64,000 nt of DNA from Comamonadaceae bacterium (GTDB lineage Bacteria > Pseudomonadota > Gammaproteobacteria > Burkholderiales > Burkholderiaceae_C). The notes beneath the pieces are model-generated. The model did no database searches. It saw nothing but the letters and a program-made list of their open reading frames with translations, and had not been told where the DNA came from. This document shows, piece by piece, positions 45,888-56,143 of this stretch; the first letter of the stretch is position 1, and each line of letters begins with the position of its first letter. A program made the position numbers and the translations under genes. The stretch is taken from contig CANBWP010000009.1 in the NCBI GenBank assembly GCA_947373185.1, positions 1 to 64,000 on the forward strand, given 5' to 3'.

Positions 45888-46783
45888 ACCCACCTTCAGC
45901 GCCCTTCTCGGTGAAGCCTCACACACATCATCCTTTGATGTGGACCTTGGGCATCTCGATCGCTTTGCATGCGGCGCTGTTGAGTTTCAAATGGGTGGCG
46001 CCTGCCAGTTTTGACCGTCTCTTCGACAACACCCCCTTGGAAGTGGTGTTGGTCAACGCACGCAGCAGCCAAGCGCCCGACAAGGCCTTGGCTTTGGCAC
46101 AAGTCAACTTGGCGGGGGGCGGACAAGTGGCGGGCAACAGCATGCAAACCAGCCCCTACAGTGCCCATGCGCAAGACCAAAGCGGCCAAGAGCTCCAGCA
46201 GCTCGAGCATAAAATTGAAGCCCTCAAAAACGAACAAGTCCGACTGATTCAGCAGCTCAAGCAAGAGCTGTCGCAACTCAACAGCCAAAGCCCTCAAAAC
46301 AATGTGTCGTCCCTCAAGTCTGATGCGGTGGCAGAACGACAAAAGCAACTGTCGAGTCAGTTGGCGCAAATTGAGAAACAATCACAAGCGATGCAGGGTG
46401 GCCCTAAAAAACGCTACATCGGTCCTGCCACGCAAGAGGTGTCTTTTGCGCGCTATTACGACAAAATGCGACGCAGCATTGAAACCACTGGCACCGAGAA
46501 CTTTCCACAAGCCGGTGGCGAAAAGCTCTACGGCAGCCTCACCATGGTGATCACACTCAATGCCCAAGGCAAAGTAATTCAGACAGAAGTGGCCACCCCA
46601 TCGGGCAAGCCGCTGTTGGACCAACGGGCTGTGGCCATTGTGCAAGGCGCAGCGCCCTTTGACAGTTTCACGCCTGAGATGAAGCGCCAAGCCGATCAAT
46701 TGGTGGTGGTCACGCGCTTTTTGTTTGCCCGCGATGAAACCCTTGAAACCCGCATGTTGGCGCCCCAGCCCGTCAGCAGATGA
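45884..46783 (+). CDS. TonB-like energy-transducing protein with a coiled-coil linker
   Basis: 299 residues. There is an N-terminal membrane helix (LGISIALHAALLSFKW) with the conserved His typical of TonB, then a linker that is not proline-rich but a Gln/Leu/Lys coiled coil (about 100-165, ELQQLEHKIEALKNEQVRLIQQL split). The C-terminal TonB domain is YYDKMRRSIETTG...LYGSLTMVITLNAQGKVIQTEV. It presumably couples the inner-membrane proton gradient to outer-membrane work. The presence of the exoribonuclease and mtgA on both sides is common in Comamonadaceae. Confidence 0.85.
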   Translation: MNPPSAPFSVKPHTHHPLMWTLGISIALHAALLSFKWVAPASFDRLFDNTPLEVVLVNARSSQAPDKALALAQVNLAGGGQVAGNSMQTSPYSAHAQDQSGQELQQLEHKIEALKNEQVRLIQQLKQELSQLNSQSPQNNVSSLKSDAVAERQKQLSSQLAQIEKQSQAMQGGPKKRYIGPATQEVSFARYYDKMRRSIETTGTENFPQAGGEKLYGSLTMVITLNAQGKVIQTEVATPSGKPLLDQRAVAIVQGAAPFDSFTPEMKRQADQLVVVTRFLFARDETLETRMLAPQPVSR

Positions 46784-47526
46784 AGACCCTCCTCTTGGCG
46801 CTCAAACAGTGGCTCAAGTTGGTGCTGATGGGTTTTTTGGTGCTGCAAGTTTTTTTCACCGGCCGCATTGCCTTCATGGCGTTGGTCGATCCTGCCTCCA
46901 CCGCCTTTGAGCGATCGCAGGCCTGGCAAATCATCACGCAGAAAGGCCACTTGATCTGGCGCCAAGAATGGCGGCCTTCGACGCAAGTCTCTGGCAATTT
47001 GAAACGTGCCGTCTTGGCCTCAGAAGACAGCGCCTTCACGCAACACCATGGCGTTTGGTGGGATGCTGTCGAGCAAGCATGGCGCAAAAATGCCAAAGCC
47101 CAAGCCAATGTCGAAGCACAAACTGCCAAGAAAAATGCAGCAAAACACGCGGTGCCCAAGATTGTGGGCGGCTCCACCATCACGCAGCAACTGGCCAAAA
47201 ACCTGATGCTCAGTGGCGAGCGCAACATGCTCAGAAAAGCCCAAGAATGGGTCATCACCATGGCACTGGAGACGTGCTTGAGCAAACAACAAATTCTGAC
47301 CCTGTATTTGAACCATGTGGAATGGGGCTTGGGGGTCTTTGGTGCAGAAGCTGCGTCCCAGCACTATTTCCGAAAACCAGCCAGCCAATTGACGGCGTGG
47401 GAAGCCGCTCGTTTGGCGGTGATGTTGCCTCGCCCTCGGTATTTTGAAAAATTGCCCGAGTCTGTCTACCTCAGTGACCGCGCCCAAACCATCATGGGCC
47501 GCATGAACGATGTTGCGCTGCCCTGA
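46780..47526 (+). CDS. mtgA: monofunctional biosynthetic peptidoglycan transglycosylase MtgA
   Basis: 248 residues. One N-terminal membrane helix (LVLMGFLVLQVFFTG), then a GT51 domain: catalytic Glu in LASEDSAFTQHHG, GGSTITQQLAKNLMLSGERN, second Glu region in LNHVEWGLGVFGAEAASQHYF. It polymerises lipid II. Between the WDAVEQAW helix and GGSTITQQ there is a Lys/Ala/Gln-rich insertion of about 25 residues (AKAQANVEAQTAKKNAAKH) that is longer than in typical MtgA. Confidence 0.94.
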   Translation: MKTLLLALKQWLKLVLMGFLVLQVFFTGRIAFMALVDPASTAFERSQAWQIITQKGHLIWRQEWRPSTQVSGNLKRAVLASEDSAFTQHHGVWWDAVEQAWRKNAKAQANVEAQTAKKNAAKHAVPKIVGGSTITQQLAKNLMLSGERNMLRKAQEWVITMALETCLSKQQILTLYLNHVEWGLGVFGAEAASQHYFRKPASQLTAWEAARLAVMLPRPRYFEKLPESVYLSDRAQTIMGRMNDVALP

Positions 47527-47547
47527 GCCCGCAAGGACAATGACGGC

Positions 47548-48096
47548 ATGAGAATTCTTGGCATTGACCCTGGACTGCAAACCACCGGCTTCGGTGTGAT
47601 TGATGTGAACGGCTCCAAACTGAGTTACGTGGCCAGTGGTGTGATTCGCACCGACAAAGTTCAACAAGGCAATTTGCCCAATCGCCTGAAAGTCATTTTT
47701 GATGGTGTGCTCGAAATCAATGCACGGTATCAACCCACCACATCGTCGGTAGAAATTGTGTTTGTGAACGTCAACCCTCAGGCCACTTTGCTCTTGGGTC
47801 AAGCCCGCGGTTGTTGTGTCACCGCCCTGGTGTCCTGTCACTTGCCTGTGGCCGAATACACGGCTTTGCAAATGAAGAAGGCCATCACGGGGCATGGCCG
47901 CGCAGCCAAATCTCAAATTCAAGAGATGGTCAAACGCATGTTGAATTTGCCCAAAGTACCGGGGCCAGATGCGGCCGATGCGCTAGGACTGGCCATCACC
48001 CACGCACACGCCAGTCCGTCGATGAACAAGCTGGCGGCGCTGGATGTGCTGAATCGAAAAACACACGGCATGTACCGAGACGGCCGAAGCCACTGA
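47548..48096 (+). CDS. ruvC: Holliday junction resolvase RuvC
   Basis: 182 residues. The acidic tetrad is visible: Asp7 in ILGIDPGL, Glu69 in SSVEIVFVN, and the two Asp of [14 protein letters not shown] near 141-144. LLLGQARG is conserved. It cuts four-way junctions with RuvAB. It follows mtgA by 21 bases and ends 19 bases before the convergent MFS gene. Confidence 0.97.
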   Translation: MRILGIDPGLQTTGFGVIDVNGSKLSYVASGVIRTDKVQQGNLPNRLKVIFDGVLEINARYQPTTSSVEIVFVNVNPQATLLLGQARGCCVTALVSCHLPVAEYTALQMKKAITGHGRAAKSQIQEMVKRMLNLPKVPGPDAADALGLAITHAHASPSMNKLAALDVLNRKTHGMYRDGRSH

Positions 48097-48115
48097 CACC
48101 TCAGGGTCTTGAGAA

Positions 48116-49345
48116 TTATTTGGGCAGGACCATGCGGTCGCGCTGGGCCAGATCTGGAAAGACCTTCAAGGCGGCAATGGCCACACCCACGGTGGCCAGT
48201 CCGCCAAAGACCACGGAGCCCACAGGACCCCACAGGGCCGCGGTGCTGCCTGACTCGAACTCACCCAATTGATTGGAAGCCCCAATGAAAATGGAGTTGA
48301 CGGCCGCCACACGACCGCGCATGTCTTCAGGTGTTTCCAATTGCATCAAAGTCAGACGCGTGACGACACTCACGTTGTCGGCCGCGCCAGCCACCATCAA
48401 GGCGACCAAGGACAAGGCCATGTGGGTCGAAATGCCAAAAACAAAATTGGCGGCACCAAATACAGCCACGGCAACCAACATCCAACGTCCGACTTTGCGC
48501 TCAATCGGCCAATGCGTCAGAACGGCTGCCATGAGCAAGGCGCCCACGGCAGGTGCAGACCTGAGAATGCCCAAGCCCTCGGGTCCTGTGTGCAAAATAT
48601 CTTTGGCATAAATGGGCAACAAGGCCGTCACACCGCCTAGCAACACGGCAAATAAATCGAGTGCAATGGCACCCAACAAAACTTTGTGCTGCCACACAAA
48701 GTGGGCACCTGCTAACACACTGCGCAAGTCGGCTGCAGCCCGAGAAGGTTTGTGTTCGTAACGCACAGACAAGGCGGCCACAAAGGCGATGAACAAGAAC
48801 ACCGCACAGGTGCCATAAACCGCATTGACATGCGTGGCGTACAAAATGCCGCCCAAGGCGGGGCCACCAATGACGGCCGTTTGAACACCCGTGGAACTCA
48901 AGGCCACCGCGCGTTGCAACAAGTTAGGGGGCACCAAGTGGGGCGTTAAGGCTTGCTGGGTGGGCATTTGAAAGGATCGCACCATGCCCAAAATGGCCGA
49001 CACCACCAACACCCATTCACGCGTGACGGCATCGGTGTGTGTGCCCCACACCAACAGGCAGGCGACGACCGCTTGAATCAACATGCAAGTGGCATAAATG
49101 TGCACCTTGTGCAAGCGGTCGACGATGTGGCCCGCTGGCAAGGTCAAAATGAGCGCCGGCACAAATTGAAACAAACCCACCAAACCCAAATCCCAAGCAC
49201 TGCCAGTGATGGCATACATGTGCCAAGCCAGTGCCACCATCAGCATTTGATTGGCCAAGATGCCAGACACGCGGGCCAGCCAAAAACGCAAGAAGGGTTT
49301 GTGCGCCAGCAGATCCTGGAGCGTGGGTGGGGTGGTTTGTGTCAT
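48116..49345 (-). CDS. major facilitator superfamily transporter (EntS-like)
   Basis: 409 residues with about twelve membrane segments, from ATG 49345. Landmarks: FLRFWLARVSGILANQMLMVALAWHMYAITGSAWDLGLVG (split), PAGHIVDRLHKV after helix 3, and SVVTRLTLMQLETPEDMRGRVAAVNSIFIGASNQLGEFESG in the C-terminal half. This pattern is the enterobactin-exporter/DUF894-like branch of MFS. The substrate is unknown. It starts four bases after the lpxC stop, so it is probably co-transcribed. Confidence 0.88.
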   Translation of the reverse strand: MTQTTPPTLQDLLAHKPFLRFWLARVSGILANQMLMVALAWHMYAITGSAWDLGLVGLFQFVPALILTLPAGHIVDRLHKVHIYATCMLIQAVVACLLVWGTHTDAVTREWVLVVSAILGMVRSFQMPTQQALTPHLVPPNLLQRAVALSSTGVQTAVIGGPALGGILYATHVNAVYGTCAVFLFIAFVAALSVRYEHKPSRAAADLRSVLAGAHFVWQHKVLLGAIALDLFAVLLGGVTALLPIYAKDILHTGPEGLGILRSAPAVGALLMAAVLTHWPIERKVGRWMLVAVAVFGAANFVFGISTHMALSLVALMVAGAADNVSVVTRLTLMQLETPEDMRGRVAAVNSIFIGASNQLGEFESGSTAALWGPVGSVVFGGLATVGVAIAALKVFPDLAQRDRMVLPK

Positions 49346-49349
49346 TGAA

Positions 49350-50273
49350 TTACCAAGCACGCACCGGCAAGGCAAAGCCTTCGGGTGCTTTTTTCACGTC
49401 GTCAAAGCTGACCATTTCGTAGGCATCGGGCTGGTCCAAGAGGGCGCGCAGCAATTGGTTGTTCATGGCGTGGCCAGAGCGGAAAGCACTGTAACTGGCG
49501 ATGAGGGGTTTGCCGATCAAGTACAGGTCGCCCATGGCATCCAAAATTTTGTGTTTCACAAACTCATCGTCATACCGAAGGCCGTCGCTGTTGAGCACTT
49601 TGTAGTCGTCCATCACGATGGCGTTGTCCAAACCGCCCCCCAAGGCCAAACCATTGGAGCGCAGCATTTCAACGTCTTTGGTAAAACCAAATGTGCGGGC
49701 ACGCGCAATGTCGCGGGCGTAAAGGTCGCGGCCTAAATCGAACACCACTTGCTGCCCTGTCGAATCGACAGCTGGGTGCTGGAAATCAATTTCGAAACTC
49801 AATTTGTAGCCATCAAAAGGCTCCAACTTGGCCCACTTGATGTTCTCGCCCTGCCCATCTTTGACTTCCACCGTTTTCAAAACGCGGATGAATTTTTTGG
49901 GCACTTGTTGCAGCTCAATGCCGGCACTTTGCAGCAAGAACACAAAGGAGGAAGCAGAACCATCCAAGATGGGGACTTCCTCTGCCGTGATGTCGATGAT
50001 CAGGTTGTCGATGCCCAAGCCGGCACAAGCCGACATCAAATGTTCCACCGTGTGCACTTTGGCTTGACCACTGGAGATGGTGGACGCCAAGCGTGTGTCA
50101 GTCACGCTTTGCGCAGAAATGTGAATGTCAACCGGCTCCGCCAAATCGACCCGGCGAAAGACGATGCCGGTGTCGGGCGCAGCAGGGCGCAAGGTCAATT
50201 CAACACGTTGGCCACTGTGCAAACCCACACCCACGGCCTGGGTGAGGGTTTTGATGGTTCTTTGAGCAAGCAT
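49350..50273 (-). CDS. lpxC: UDP-3-O-acyl-N-acetylglucosamine deacetylase LpxC
   Basis: 307 residues. Zinc ligands are in [17 protein letters not shown] (His79 region) and [14 protein letters not shown] (His/Asp pair). The catalytic-base region is [12 protein letters not shown], and the C-terminal [16 protein letters not shown] is diagnostic. It catalyses the committed step of lipid A synthesis. It is placed 80 bases after ftsZ, the usual end of the dcw cluster. Confidence 0.98.
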   Translation of the reverse strand: MLAQRTIKTLTQAVGVGLHSGQRVELTLRPAAPDTGIVFRRVDLAEPVDIHISAQSVTDTRLASTISSGQAKVHTVEHLMSACAGLGIDNLIIDITAEEVPILDGSASSFVFLLQSAGIELQQVPKKFIRVLKTVEVKDGQGENIKWAKLEPFDGYKLSFEIDFQHPAVDSTGQQVVFDLGRDLYARDIARARTFGFTKDVEMLRSNGLALGGGLDNAIVMDDYKVLNSDGLRYDDEFVKHKILDAMGDLYLIGKPLIASYSAFRSGHAMNNQLLRALLDQPDAYEMVSFDDVKKAPEGFALPVRAW

Positions 50274-50353
50274 GGGCCGATTTTAATTTCTCAAGCCCAA
50301 GCTTGCTTGAAGAGGGTTTTTCAGACCCACTCTGACTCAAAGAGACTTGAAAA

Positions 50354-51577
50354 TCAGTCTGCTTGCTTGCGCAAGAAGGCTGGAATTTCAATGTCGTCCA
50401 TACCAGCAGAGGCCATGCCGTCCACTTTGGCAGCCGCTTGTGTGCGGTTGGTGCGCCACACGCTCGGCGTGTTCAAACGGCCATAGTCGCCGCCCAAGGC
50501 AGGGCTTTGAGCGCCCAATGTGGGCGACACAGCGTCTTGTGTGTCAACTGTAAAAGGCGCATCGTAAGTGCCCGTGCGCAGCACTTGCAAAGGCGGCGCA
50601 GTGCGGCGTGCACCTTGGCTTGACAAGCCAGTGGCCACCACGGTCACGCGAATTTCGTCGCCCAGGCTTTCGTCATAAGCTGTACCGTAAATGACGTGTG
50701 CGCTTTCAGAAGCATAGGCACGGATGGTGTTCATGGCTTGCTTGGACTCGCTCAATTTGAGGGAACCTTTGGCTGCGCTGATCAACACCAACACGCCTTT
50801 GGCGCCCGACAAATCGATGCCTTCGAGCAGTGGGCATGCCACCGCTTGCTCGGACGCAATGCGCGCACGGTCAGGACCGCTTGCAGACGCTGTGCCCATC
50901 ATGGCTTTGCCAGGTTCGCCCATGACAGTGCGCACGTCTTCAAAGTCGACGTTCACGTGGCCAGGCACATTGATGATTTCTGCAATACCGCCGACCGCAT
51001 TTTTGAGCACGTCGTTGGCGTGCGCAAACGCTTCGTCTTGGGTCATGTCTTCGCCGCCGGGCAATTCCATCAACTTTTCATTGAGCACCACGATCAATGA
51101 GTCGACGTTGGCTTCAAGTTCAGCCAAACCAGATTCAGCGCTTTGCATGCGGCGACCGCCTTCAAAGTCGAAAGGCTTGGTGACCACGCCCACCGTCAGG
51201 ATGCCCATTTCTTTGGCAACGCGCGCAATCACAGGCGCGGCGCCTGTACCTGTGCCGCCGCCCATGCCGGCTGTGATGAACAACATGTGCGCGCCTTCGA
51301 TGGCGGCGCGAATGTCTTCAACCGCTTCTTCAGCGGCATCGCGACCTTTTTCGGGTTTGCTGCCAGCGCCCAAACCGGTGTGACCCAATTGAATGAAGCG
51401 GTGCGCAGCACTGCGTGCCAATGCCTGTGCATCGGTGTTGGCGCAAATGAATTCAACGCCTTGAACGTTGCGCTCGATCATGTGCTCGACCGCGTTGCCG
51501 CCGCCGCCGCCCACGCCGATCACTTTGATTTGCGTTCCTTGATTGAACTCTTCGACTTGGATCATTTCAATGCTCAT
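50354..51577 (-). CDS. ftsZ: cell division tubulin homologue FtsZ
   Basis: 407 residues. GTP-binding: GVGGGGGNAVEHMI at the N-terminus and the tubulin signature GGGTGTGAAPVIA near 108-120, with the T7 loop NVDFEDVRTVM. The C-terminal conserved tail DDIEIPAFLRKQAD binds FtsA and ZipA. AGGAG precedes the ATG by seven bases. It forms the Z ring. The 129 bases upstream (51578-51706) are AT-rich and probably carry an ftsZ promoter (TTGACC is seen, but no good -10). Confidence 0.99.
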   Translation of the reverse strand: MSIEMIQVEEFNQGTQIKVIGVGGGGGNAVEHMIERNVQGVEFICANTDAQALARSAAHRFIQLGHTGLGAGSKPEKGRDAAEEAVEDIRAAIEGAHMLFITAGMGGGTGTGAAPVIARVAKEMGILTVGVVTKPFDFEGGRRMQSAESGLAELEANVDSLIVVLNEKLMELPGGEDMTQDEAFAHANDVLKNAVGGIAEIINVPGHVNVDFEDVRTVMGEPGKAMMGTASASGPDRARIASEQAVACPLLEGIDLSGAKGVLVLISAAKGSLKLSESKQAMNTIRAYASESAHVIYGTAYDESLGDEIRVTVVATGLSSQGARRTAPPLQVLRTGTYDAPFTVDTQDAVSPTLGAQSPALGGDYGRLNTPSVWRTNRTQAAAKVDGMASAGMDDIEIPAFLRKQAD

Positions 51578-51706
51578 GGTGCTCTCCTAAAACTGTTGCA
51601 GTTGCCTAAATATTGATTTTCGAAAATTTTATTTTTGTTGGGTCAAGTGAGATTCAACATCGCGGATGTGGACTCCCCCTTGCCAAATAAAGTTTGTGCC
51701 AGTCCA

Positions 51707-52936
51707 TCAGAAGTTACCCACGATGAAGTCTTTCAAGCGTGTGAAGGCGTTGTTCATGGAACCCTTCTTCTGTGAAACTTTGAAACCACGCAAGCGCGCC
51801 AAACGGGCTTCTTCCATCAGGCCCATCACGGTGGCCACGCGCGGTTGGCTGACCATGTCAGACAAAGCGCCGTTGTATTTGGGGACGCCGCGGCGAACGG
51901 GCTTTAAGAAAATGTCTTCGCCCAGCTCCACCATGCCTGGCATCACAGCGCTGCCGCCTGTGAGCACAATGCCCGAAGACAAAACTTCTTCGTAGCCTGA
52001 CTCGCGAATGACTTGTTGGACCAACGAGAAAATTTCTTCAACGCGGGGTTCGATCACGCCGGCCAAGGCTTGCTTGGACAGCATGCGCGGTGCGCGATCG
52101 CCCAGGCCAGGCACTTCCACTTGCGCTTCAGGATCGGCCAACAATTGTTTGGCACAACCGCTTTCGACTTTGATGTCTTCAGCGTCTTTGGTGGGGGTGC
52201 GAAGTGCCATGGCAATGTCGCTGGTGATCAAGTCGCCAGCGATGGGAATGACTGCTGTGTGGCGAATGGCACCGTTGGTGAAGATGGCCACGTCGGTGGT
52301 GCCAGCGCCAATGTCCACGCAGGCAACGCCCAATTCACGCTCGTCTTCGGTCAATACCGCCAAGCTGGATGACAAAGGATTGAGGAGCAACTGGTCCACT
52401 TCCAAACCACAGCGGCGCACACACTTGATGATGTTCTCAGCGGCGCTTTGTGCACCGGTCACGATGTGGACTTTGGCTTCAAGGCGCATGCCGCTCATGC
52501 CGATGGGCTCTTTCACATCTTGGCCATCGATCACAAACTCTTGCGGCGCCACCAGCAACAAACGCTGGTCGGTGGAAATGTTGATGGCGCGGGCTGTTTC
52601 CACCACACGAGCGACATCCGCTGGCGTCACTTCTTTGTCTTTCACGGCCACCATGCCGCTGGAATTCAAACCGCGAATGTGGCTGCCCGTGATGCCGGTG
52701 TTGACGCGCGTGATTTTGCAATCCGCCATCAGCTCGGCTTCTTTCAAAGCTTGTTGAATACTTTGCACAGTGGCATCGATGTTGACGACCACACCGCGTT
52801 TCAGACCATTGCCCGGGGCCACACCCATGCCAGCCAGTTTCAATTCGCCACCTGGCATGACCTCGGCGACGACGACCATGACCTTGGACGTGCCAATGTC
52901 GAGACCGACCACCAAATCTTTGTATTCTTTTGCCAT
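51707..52936 (-). CDS. ftsA: cell division actin homologue FtsA
   Basis: 409 residues. LVVGLDIGTSKVMVVV is the phosphate-1 motif, CVDIGAGTTDVAIF phosphate-2, and GIVLTGGSAVMPGMVELGE the adenosine motif. The 1C subdomain and a C-terminal amphipathic tail (NNAFTRLKDFIVGNF) for membrane binding are present. It anchors FtsZ to the membrane and recruits later divisome proteins. It lies 38 bases after ftsQ. Confidence 0.98.
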   Translation of the reverse strand: MAKEYKDLVVGLDIGTSKVMVVVAEVMPGGELKLAGMGVAPGNGLKRGVVVNIDATVQSIQQALKEAELMADCKITRVNTGITGSHIRGLNSSGMVAVKDKEVTPADVARVVETARAINISTDQRLLLVAPQEFVIDGQDVKEPIGMSGMRLEAKVHIVTGAQSAAENIIKCVRRCGLEVDQLLLNPLSSSLAVLTEDERELGVACVDIGAGTTDVAIFTNGAIRHTAVIPIAGDLITSDIAMALRTPTKDAEDIKVESGCAKQLLADPEAQVEVPGLGDRAPRMLSKQALAGVIEPRVEEIFSLVQQVIRESGYEEVLSSGIVLTGGSAVMPGMVELGEDIFLKPVRRGVPKYNGALSDMVSQPRVATVMGLMEEARLARLRGFKVSQKKGSMNNAFTRLKDFIVGNF

Positions 52937-52974
52937 ATGTTCAACCGTTCTTGTCTAAATCTTCAATCTACTGA

Positions 52975-53763
52975 TCATGGTTTTTTCAAACCATCTGGCA
53001 CCACCGTACTCACACCCCGTAAACGCAAGGCATAACCACTCTCGTAACGCAAATCTGCGGACAACAATGACGTGGCCGTGCGGCCATAGCGCGAAGCCAC
53101 TTGGGTCAATGTCTTGAAAAACACTTGAAGTTTTTCACCAATTTCTTGCTGTGTTCCGTTGCCCAACTCGAGGATGGCACCAGACTCCAACTGCGCTGTC
53201 CAACTGCCGCGCTGACTCAGTTCCAACTTTTCCAATCCCATGTCCATCTTGGCCAACAAGGGTTTGAGAAATTTGTACATGTCCAGCACGGTTTTGGCTT
53301 GCGTCTCTGGGCCTTTCAGCACAGGCAATGCATCGGCGTCCACATCGTCGGCATTGACTTCAAAGACAGCGCCTTCTGCGCTCAAAAATTTGCCCTCACC
53401 CTCAAAGCCCCACTGCGCCACGGGTTGAAACTCATCCAAGGTGACCGACAAACGGTTGGGGAATTCGCGGCGAACCAGCGCAGAGCGAATCCATGGGATT
53501 TGCTCGAACGCTTGGCGTGCCTGCAACAAGTTCAACGTGAAGAAGTTGCCCGACAGGTGGGGCAGCACGTTGGCGCGCACGGTCACCACATTGCTGTGTG
53601 CCACATTGCCCTTGACCGTGATGCCTTGAATGGCAAAAGCAGGATGACGCAGCAACCAGCCAATGCCGCTGGCAATGCACAACACAAAGGCCAAGCCGAA
53701 CAGCGTCAAAGATGTCCATTGCATCAGACGCACGTCCATGGGCAAGGCAATCGACTTTTTCAT
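52975..53763 (-). CDS. ftsQ: cell division protein FtsQ
   Basis: 262 residues from ATG 53763, overlapping the ddl stop (ATGA). A short cytoplasmic N-terminus and one membrane helix ([20 protein letters not shown]) precede a POTRA domain ([16 protein letters not shown]) and the beta domain ([27 protein letters not shown]). It bridges early and late divisome parts with FtsB and FtsL. Confidence 0.96.
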   Translation of the reverse strand: MKKSIALPMDVRLMQWTSLTLFGLAFVLCIASGIGWLLRHPAFAIQGITVKGNVAHSNVVTVRANVLPHLSGNFFTLNLLQARQAFEQIPWIRSALVRREFPNRLSVTLDEFQPVAQWGFEGEGKFLSAEGAVFEVNADDVDADALPVLKGPETQAKTVLDMYKFLKPLLAKMDMGLEKLELSQRGSWTAQLESGAILELGNGTQQEIGEKLQVFFKTLTQVASRYGRTATSLLSADLRYESGYALRLRGVSTVVPDGLKKP

Positions 53764-54737
53764 GCACCCACCTCTTGGGTCGCGGGATGCTCTAAACCCG
53801 CATTGCGCAGCAGATGCAAACACAAAGCTTCGTAATCCATGCCAGCGGCTTTGGCCGACATGGGCACCAAAGAGTGACCGGTCATGCCCGGCGAGGTGTT
53901 GATTTCCAGCAGATAGGGCTGTCGGGTTTGACCATCGATCATGACGTCCACACGGCCCCAACCTTTGCAACCCAAGACCCGATAGGCTTGGAGCACGTGT
54001 GCTTGAATGGCTTTTTCTTCGGCTTCAGGCAAACCGGAGGGCACCAAATACTGGGTGTCGTCCGTGAAGTACTTGTGTTCGTAGTCGTAATTACCAGCGG
54101 GTGCCACGATGCGAATGACAGGCAAGGCTTGCGCGTTGTCACCTTCGCCCAACACGGGGCAGGTCACTTCGTCGCCAGCAATGAACTGCTCACACAAAAT
54201 GTCTGTGTCGCATTGTGCAGCGGCTTGCAAGGCCTGAGGCAATTCGCTGGCCTGAAGCACCTTGAACACGCCAATGGAAGAGCCTTCTCGTGCAGGCTTG
54301 ACAATCAGGGGCAAGCCCAAGGTTTGCAGCACTTGCGCTTGCACCGCTTCACCCAAGTTGGTATTTTTCAGCAACACATAGCGCGGTGTGGGCACACCCT
54401 CAGACAACCACACCCGTTTGGTCATGGTCTTGTCGATGGCAATGCTGGAAGCCATGACACCAGAGCCCGTGTAGGGAATGCCCAGCAATTCGAGAGCGCC
54501 TTGTACAGTACCGTCTTCACCAAAGCGGCCATGCAGCGCAATGAAGCAGCGCTGAAAACCTTCTTTTTTCAGATCGCTTAAATCGCGTTCGGCAGGATCG
54601 AAGGCATGGGCATCGACACCTTGCGCGCGAAGTGCAGACAACACGCCATTGCCCGACATGAAGGAGACTTCGCGTTCGGCAGATCGGCCGCCCATGAGGA
54701 CTGCGACTTTGCCGAAATGCAGGGAATGAGTGCTCAT
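53760..54737 (-). CDS. ddl: D-alanine-D-alanine ligase
   Basis: 325 residues from ATG 54737 (overlaps the murC stop by ATGA). [22 protein letters not shown] opens the N-domain, and ATP-grasp landmarks are [24 protein letters not shown] and [16 protein letters not shown]. It makes the D-Ala-D-Ala dipeptide that MurF adds. DdlB-type placement in the dcw cluster is normal. Confidence 0.97.
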   Translation of the reverse strand: MSTHSLHFGKVAVLMGGRSAEREVSFMSGNGVLSALRAQGVDAHAFDPAERDLSDLKKEGFQRCFIALHGRFGEDGTVQGALELLGIPYTGSGVMASSIAIDKTMTKRVWLSEGVPTPRYVLLKNTNLGEAVQAQVLQTLGLPLIVKPAREGSSIGVFKVLQASELPQALQAAAQCDTDILCEQFIAGDEVTCPVLGEGDNAQALPVIRIVAPAGNYDYEHKYFTDDTQYLVPSGLPEAEEKAIQAHVLQAYRVLGCKGWGRVDVMIDGQTRQPYLLEINTSPGMTGHSLVPMSAKAAGMDYEALCLHLLRNAGLEHPATQEVGA

Positions 54738-56143
54738 GCAGCACCTCCCATTTTCTGAACTTGAGCGGGCACTGCGCCGATAGAGCCGGCACCCATGCAA
54801 ATGACGATGTCACCGTCATTCGCATTGTCAAAAATAGCCTGCGCCATGGCCTCGATTTTATCTACAAAAACGGGTTCAATTTTGCCGGCAACACGTAAAG
54901 CTCGCACTAAAGTTCGGCCATCGGCTGCGACGATGGGTGACTCACCGGCTGCATAAACTTCGGACATCAAAACGCGGTCTGCGCCATGGCTGATGACACG
55001 CACAAAATCTTCAAAGCAGTCGCGGGTTCGGCTGTAACGATGGGGCTGAAATGCCAGCACCAAACGACGACCTGGAAATGCACCGCGCGCAGCAGCCAAG
55101 GTGGCGGCCATCTCCACGGGGTGGTGACCGTAATCGTCGATCAAAGTGAAGCTGCCTGGCTTGTTGCACAGCTTGACTTCGCCATAGCGTTGGAAGCGGC
55201 GACCCACGCCTTTGAAGTTGGCCAAGGCGCGCTGCACCGCTGCGTCCTCGACACCCAACTCAACCGCCACGGCAATGGCGGCCAACGCGTTGAGCACATT
55301 GTGTTCGCCGGGTAAGTTCAGGACCACCTCGAGATCGGGCAAGGTCACGCCATTGCGCCTTTGCACTGTGAAGTGCATTTGCCCGTGCTCGGCTTTGACA
55401 TCGACCGCCCGGATTTGGGCGCCTTCTTGCAAACCGTAGGTGGTCACTGGCCGGGCCAAGGCATCGACAATGCTTTGCACGCCGGCATCGTCCGAGCACA
55501 AGATGGCCGTGCCATAAAACGGCATGCGGTGCAAAAAGTCGACAAAAGCCGATTTCAATTTTTCGAAATCGTGCCCATAAGTTTCCATGTGGTCGGCATC
55601 GATGTTGGTCACCACGGCCATGACAGGCAGCAAATTCAAAAACGACGCATCTGACTCGTCAGCCTCGACCACGATGTAGTCACCGGTGCCCAATTTGGCA
55701 TTGGTGCCAGCACTGTTCAAACGACCACCAATCACAAAGGTCGGGTCTAAACCGCCTTCAGCCAAAACACTGGCCACCAAGCTGGTGGTGGTGGTTTTAC
55801 CGTGGGTGCCTGCAATGGCCACGCCCTGCTTCATGCGCATCAACTCGGCCAACATGACGGCGCGTGGCACCACCGGAATGTGTTTGGCGCGGGCGACCAA
55901 GACTTCTGGGTTGTCCGCTTTCACCGCAGTGGATGTCACCACTGCATCAGCGCCCTGGACATTGTCCGCGCTGTGGCCAATGTGGGTTTGAATGCCCAAA
56001 GCCGACAAGCGGCGCAAAGTGGCACTGTCAGCCAAGTCAGAACCTGAAATGGTGTAACCCAAATTGAACAAAACTTCGGCGATGCCGCTCATGCCGGCGC
56101 CGCCGACGCCGATGAAATGGATATGACGGATGGCGTGTTTCAT
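54734..56143 (-). CDS. murC: UDP-N-acetylmuramate-L-alanine ligase MurC
   Basis: 469 residues. [23 protein letters not shown] is the Rossmann start, [19 protein letters not shown] the P-loop, [14 protein letters not shown] and [18 protein letters not shown] the substrate and C-domain motifs. It adds L-Ala to UDP-MurNAc. It overlaps murG by ATGA. Confidence 0.98.
   Translation of the reverse strand: MKHAIRHIHFIGVGGAGMSGIAEVLFNLGYTISGSDLADSATLRRLSALGIQTHIGHSADNVQGADAVVTSTAVKADNPEVLVARAKHIPVVPRAVMLAELMRMKQGVAIAGTHGKTTTTSLVASVLAEGGLDPTFVIGGRLNSAGTNAKLGTGDYIVVEADESDASFLNLLPVMAVVTNIDADHMETYGHDFEKLKSAFVDFLHRMPFYGTAILCSDDAGVQSIVDALARPVTTYGLQEGAQIRAVDVKAEHGQMHFTVQRRNGVTLPDLEVVLNLPGEHNVLNALAAIAVAVELGVEDAAVQRALANFKGVGRRFQRYGEVKLCNKPGSFTLIDDYGHHPVEMAATLAAARGAFPGRRLVLAFQPHRYSRTRDCFEDFVRVISHGADRVLMSEVYAAGESPIVAADGRTLVRALRVAGKIEPVFVDKIEAMAQAIFDNANDGDIVICMGAGSIGAVPAQVQKMGGAA

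Noticed and set aside
50274..50353. CAAGC...GCTTG stem between ftsZ and lpxC
   Set aside because: It is short with no U run, and the genes are usually co-transcribed, so I did not call a terminator.
51578..51706. ftsZ promoter with TTGACC as -35
   Set aside because: No hexamer resembling TATAAT lies at 16-18 bases, so it is left as a remark only.
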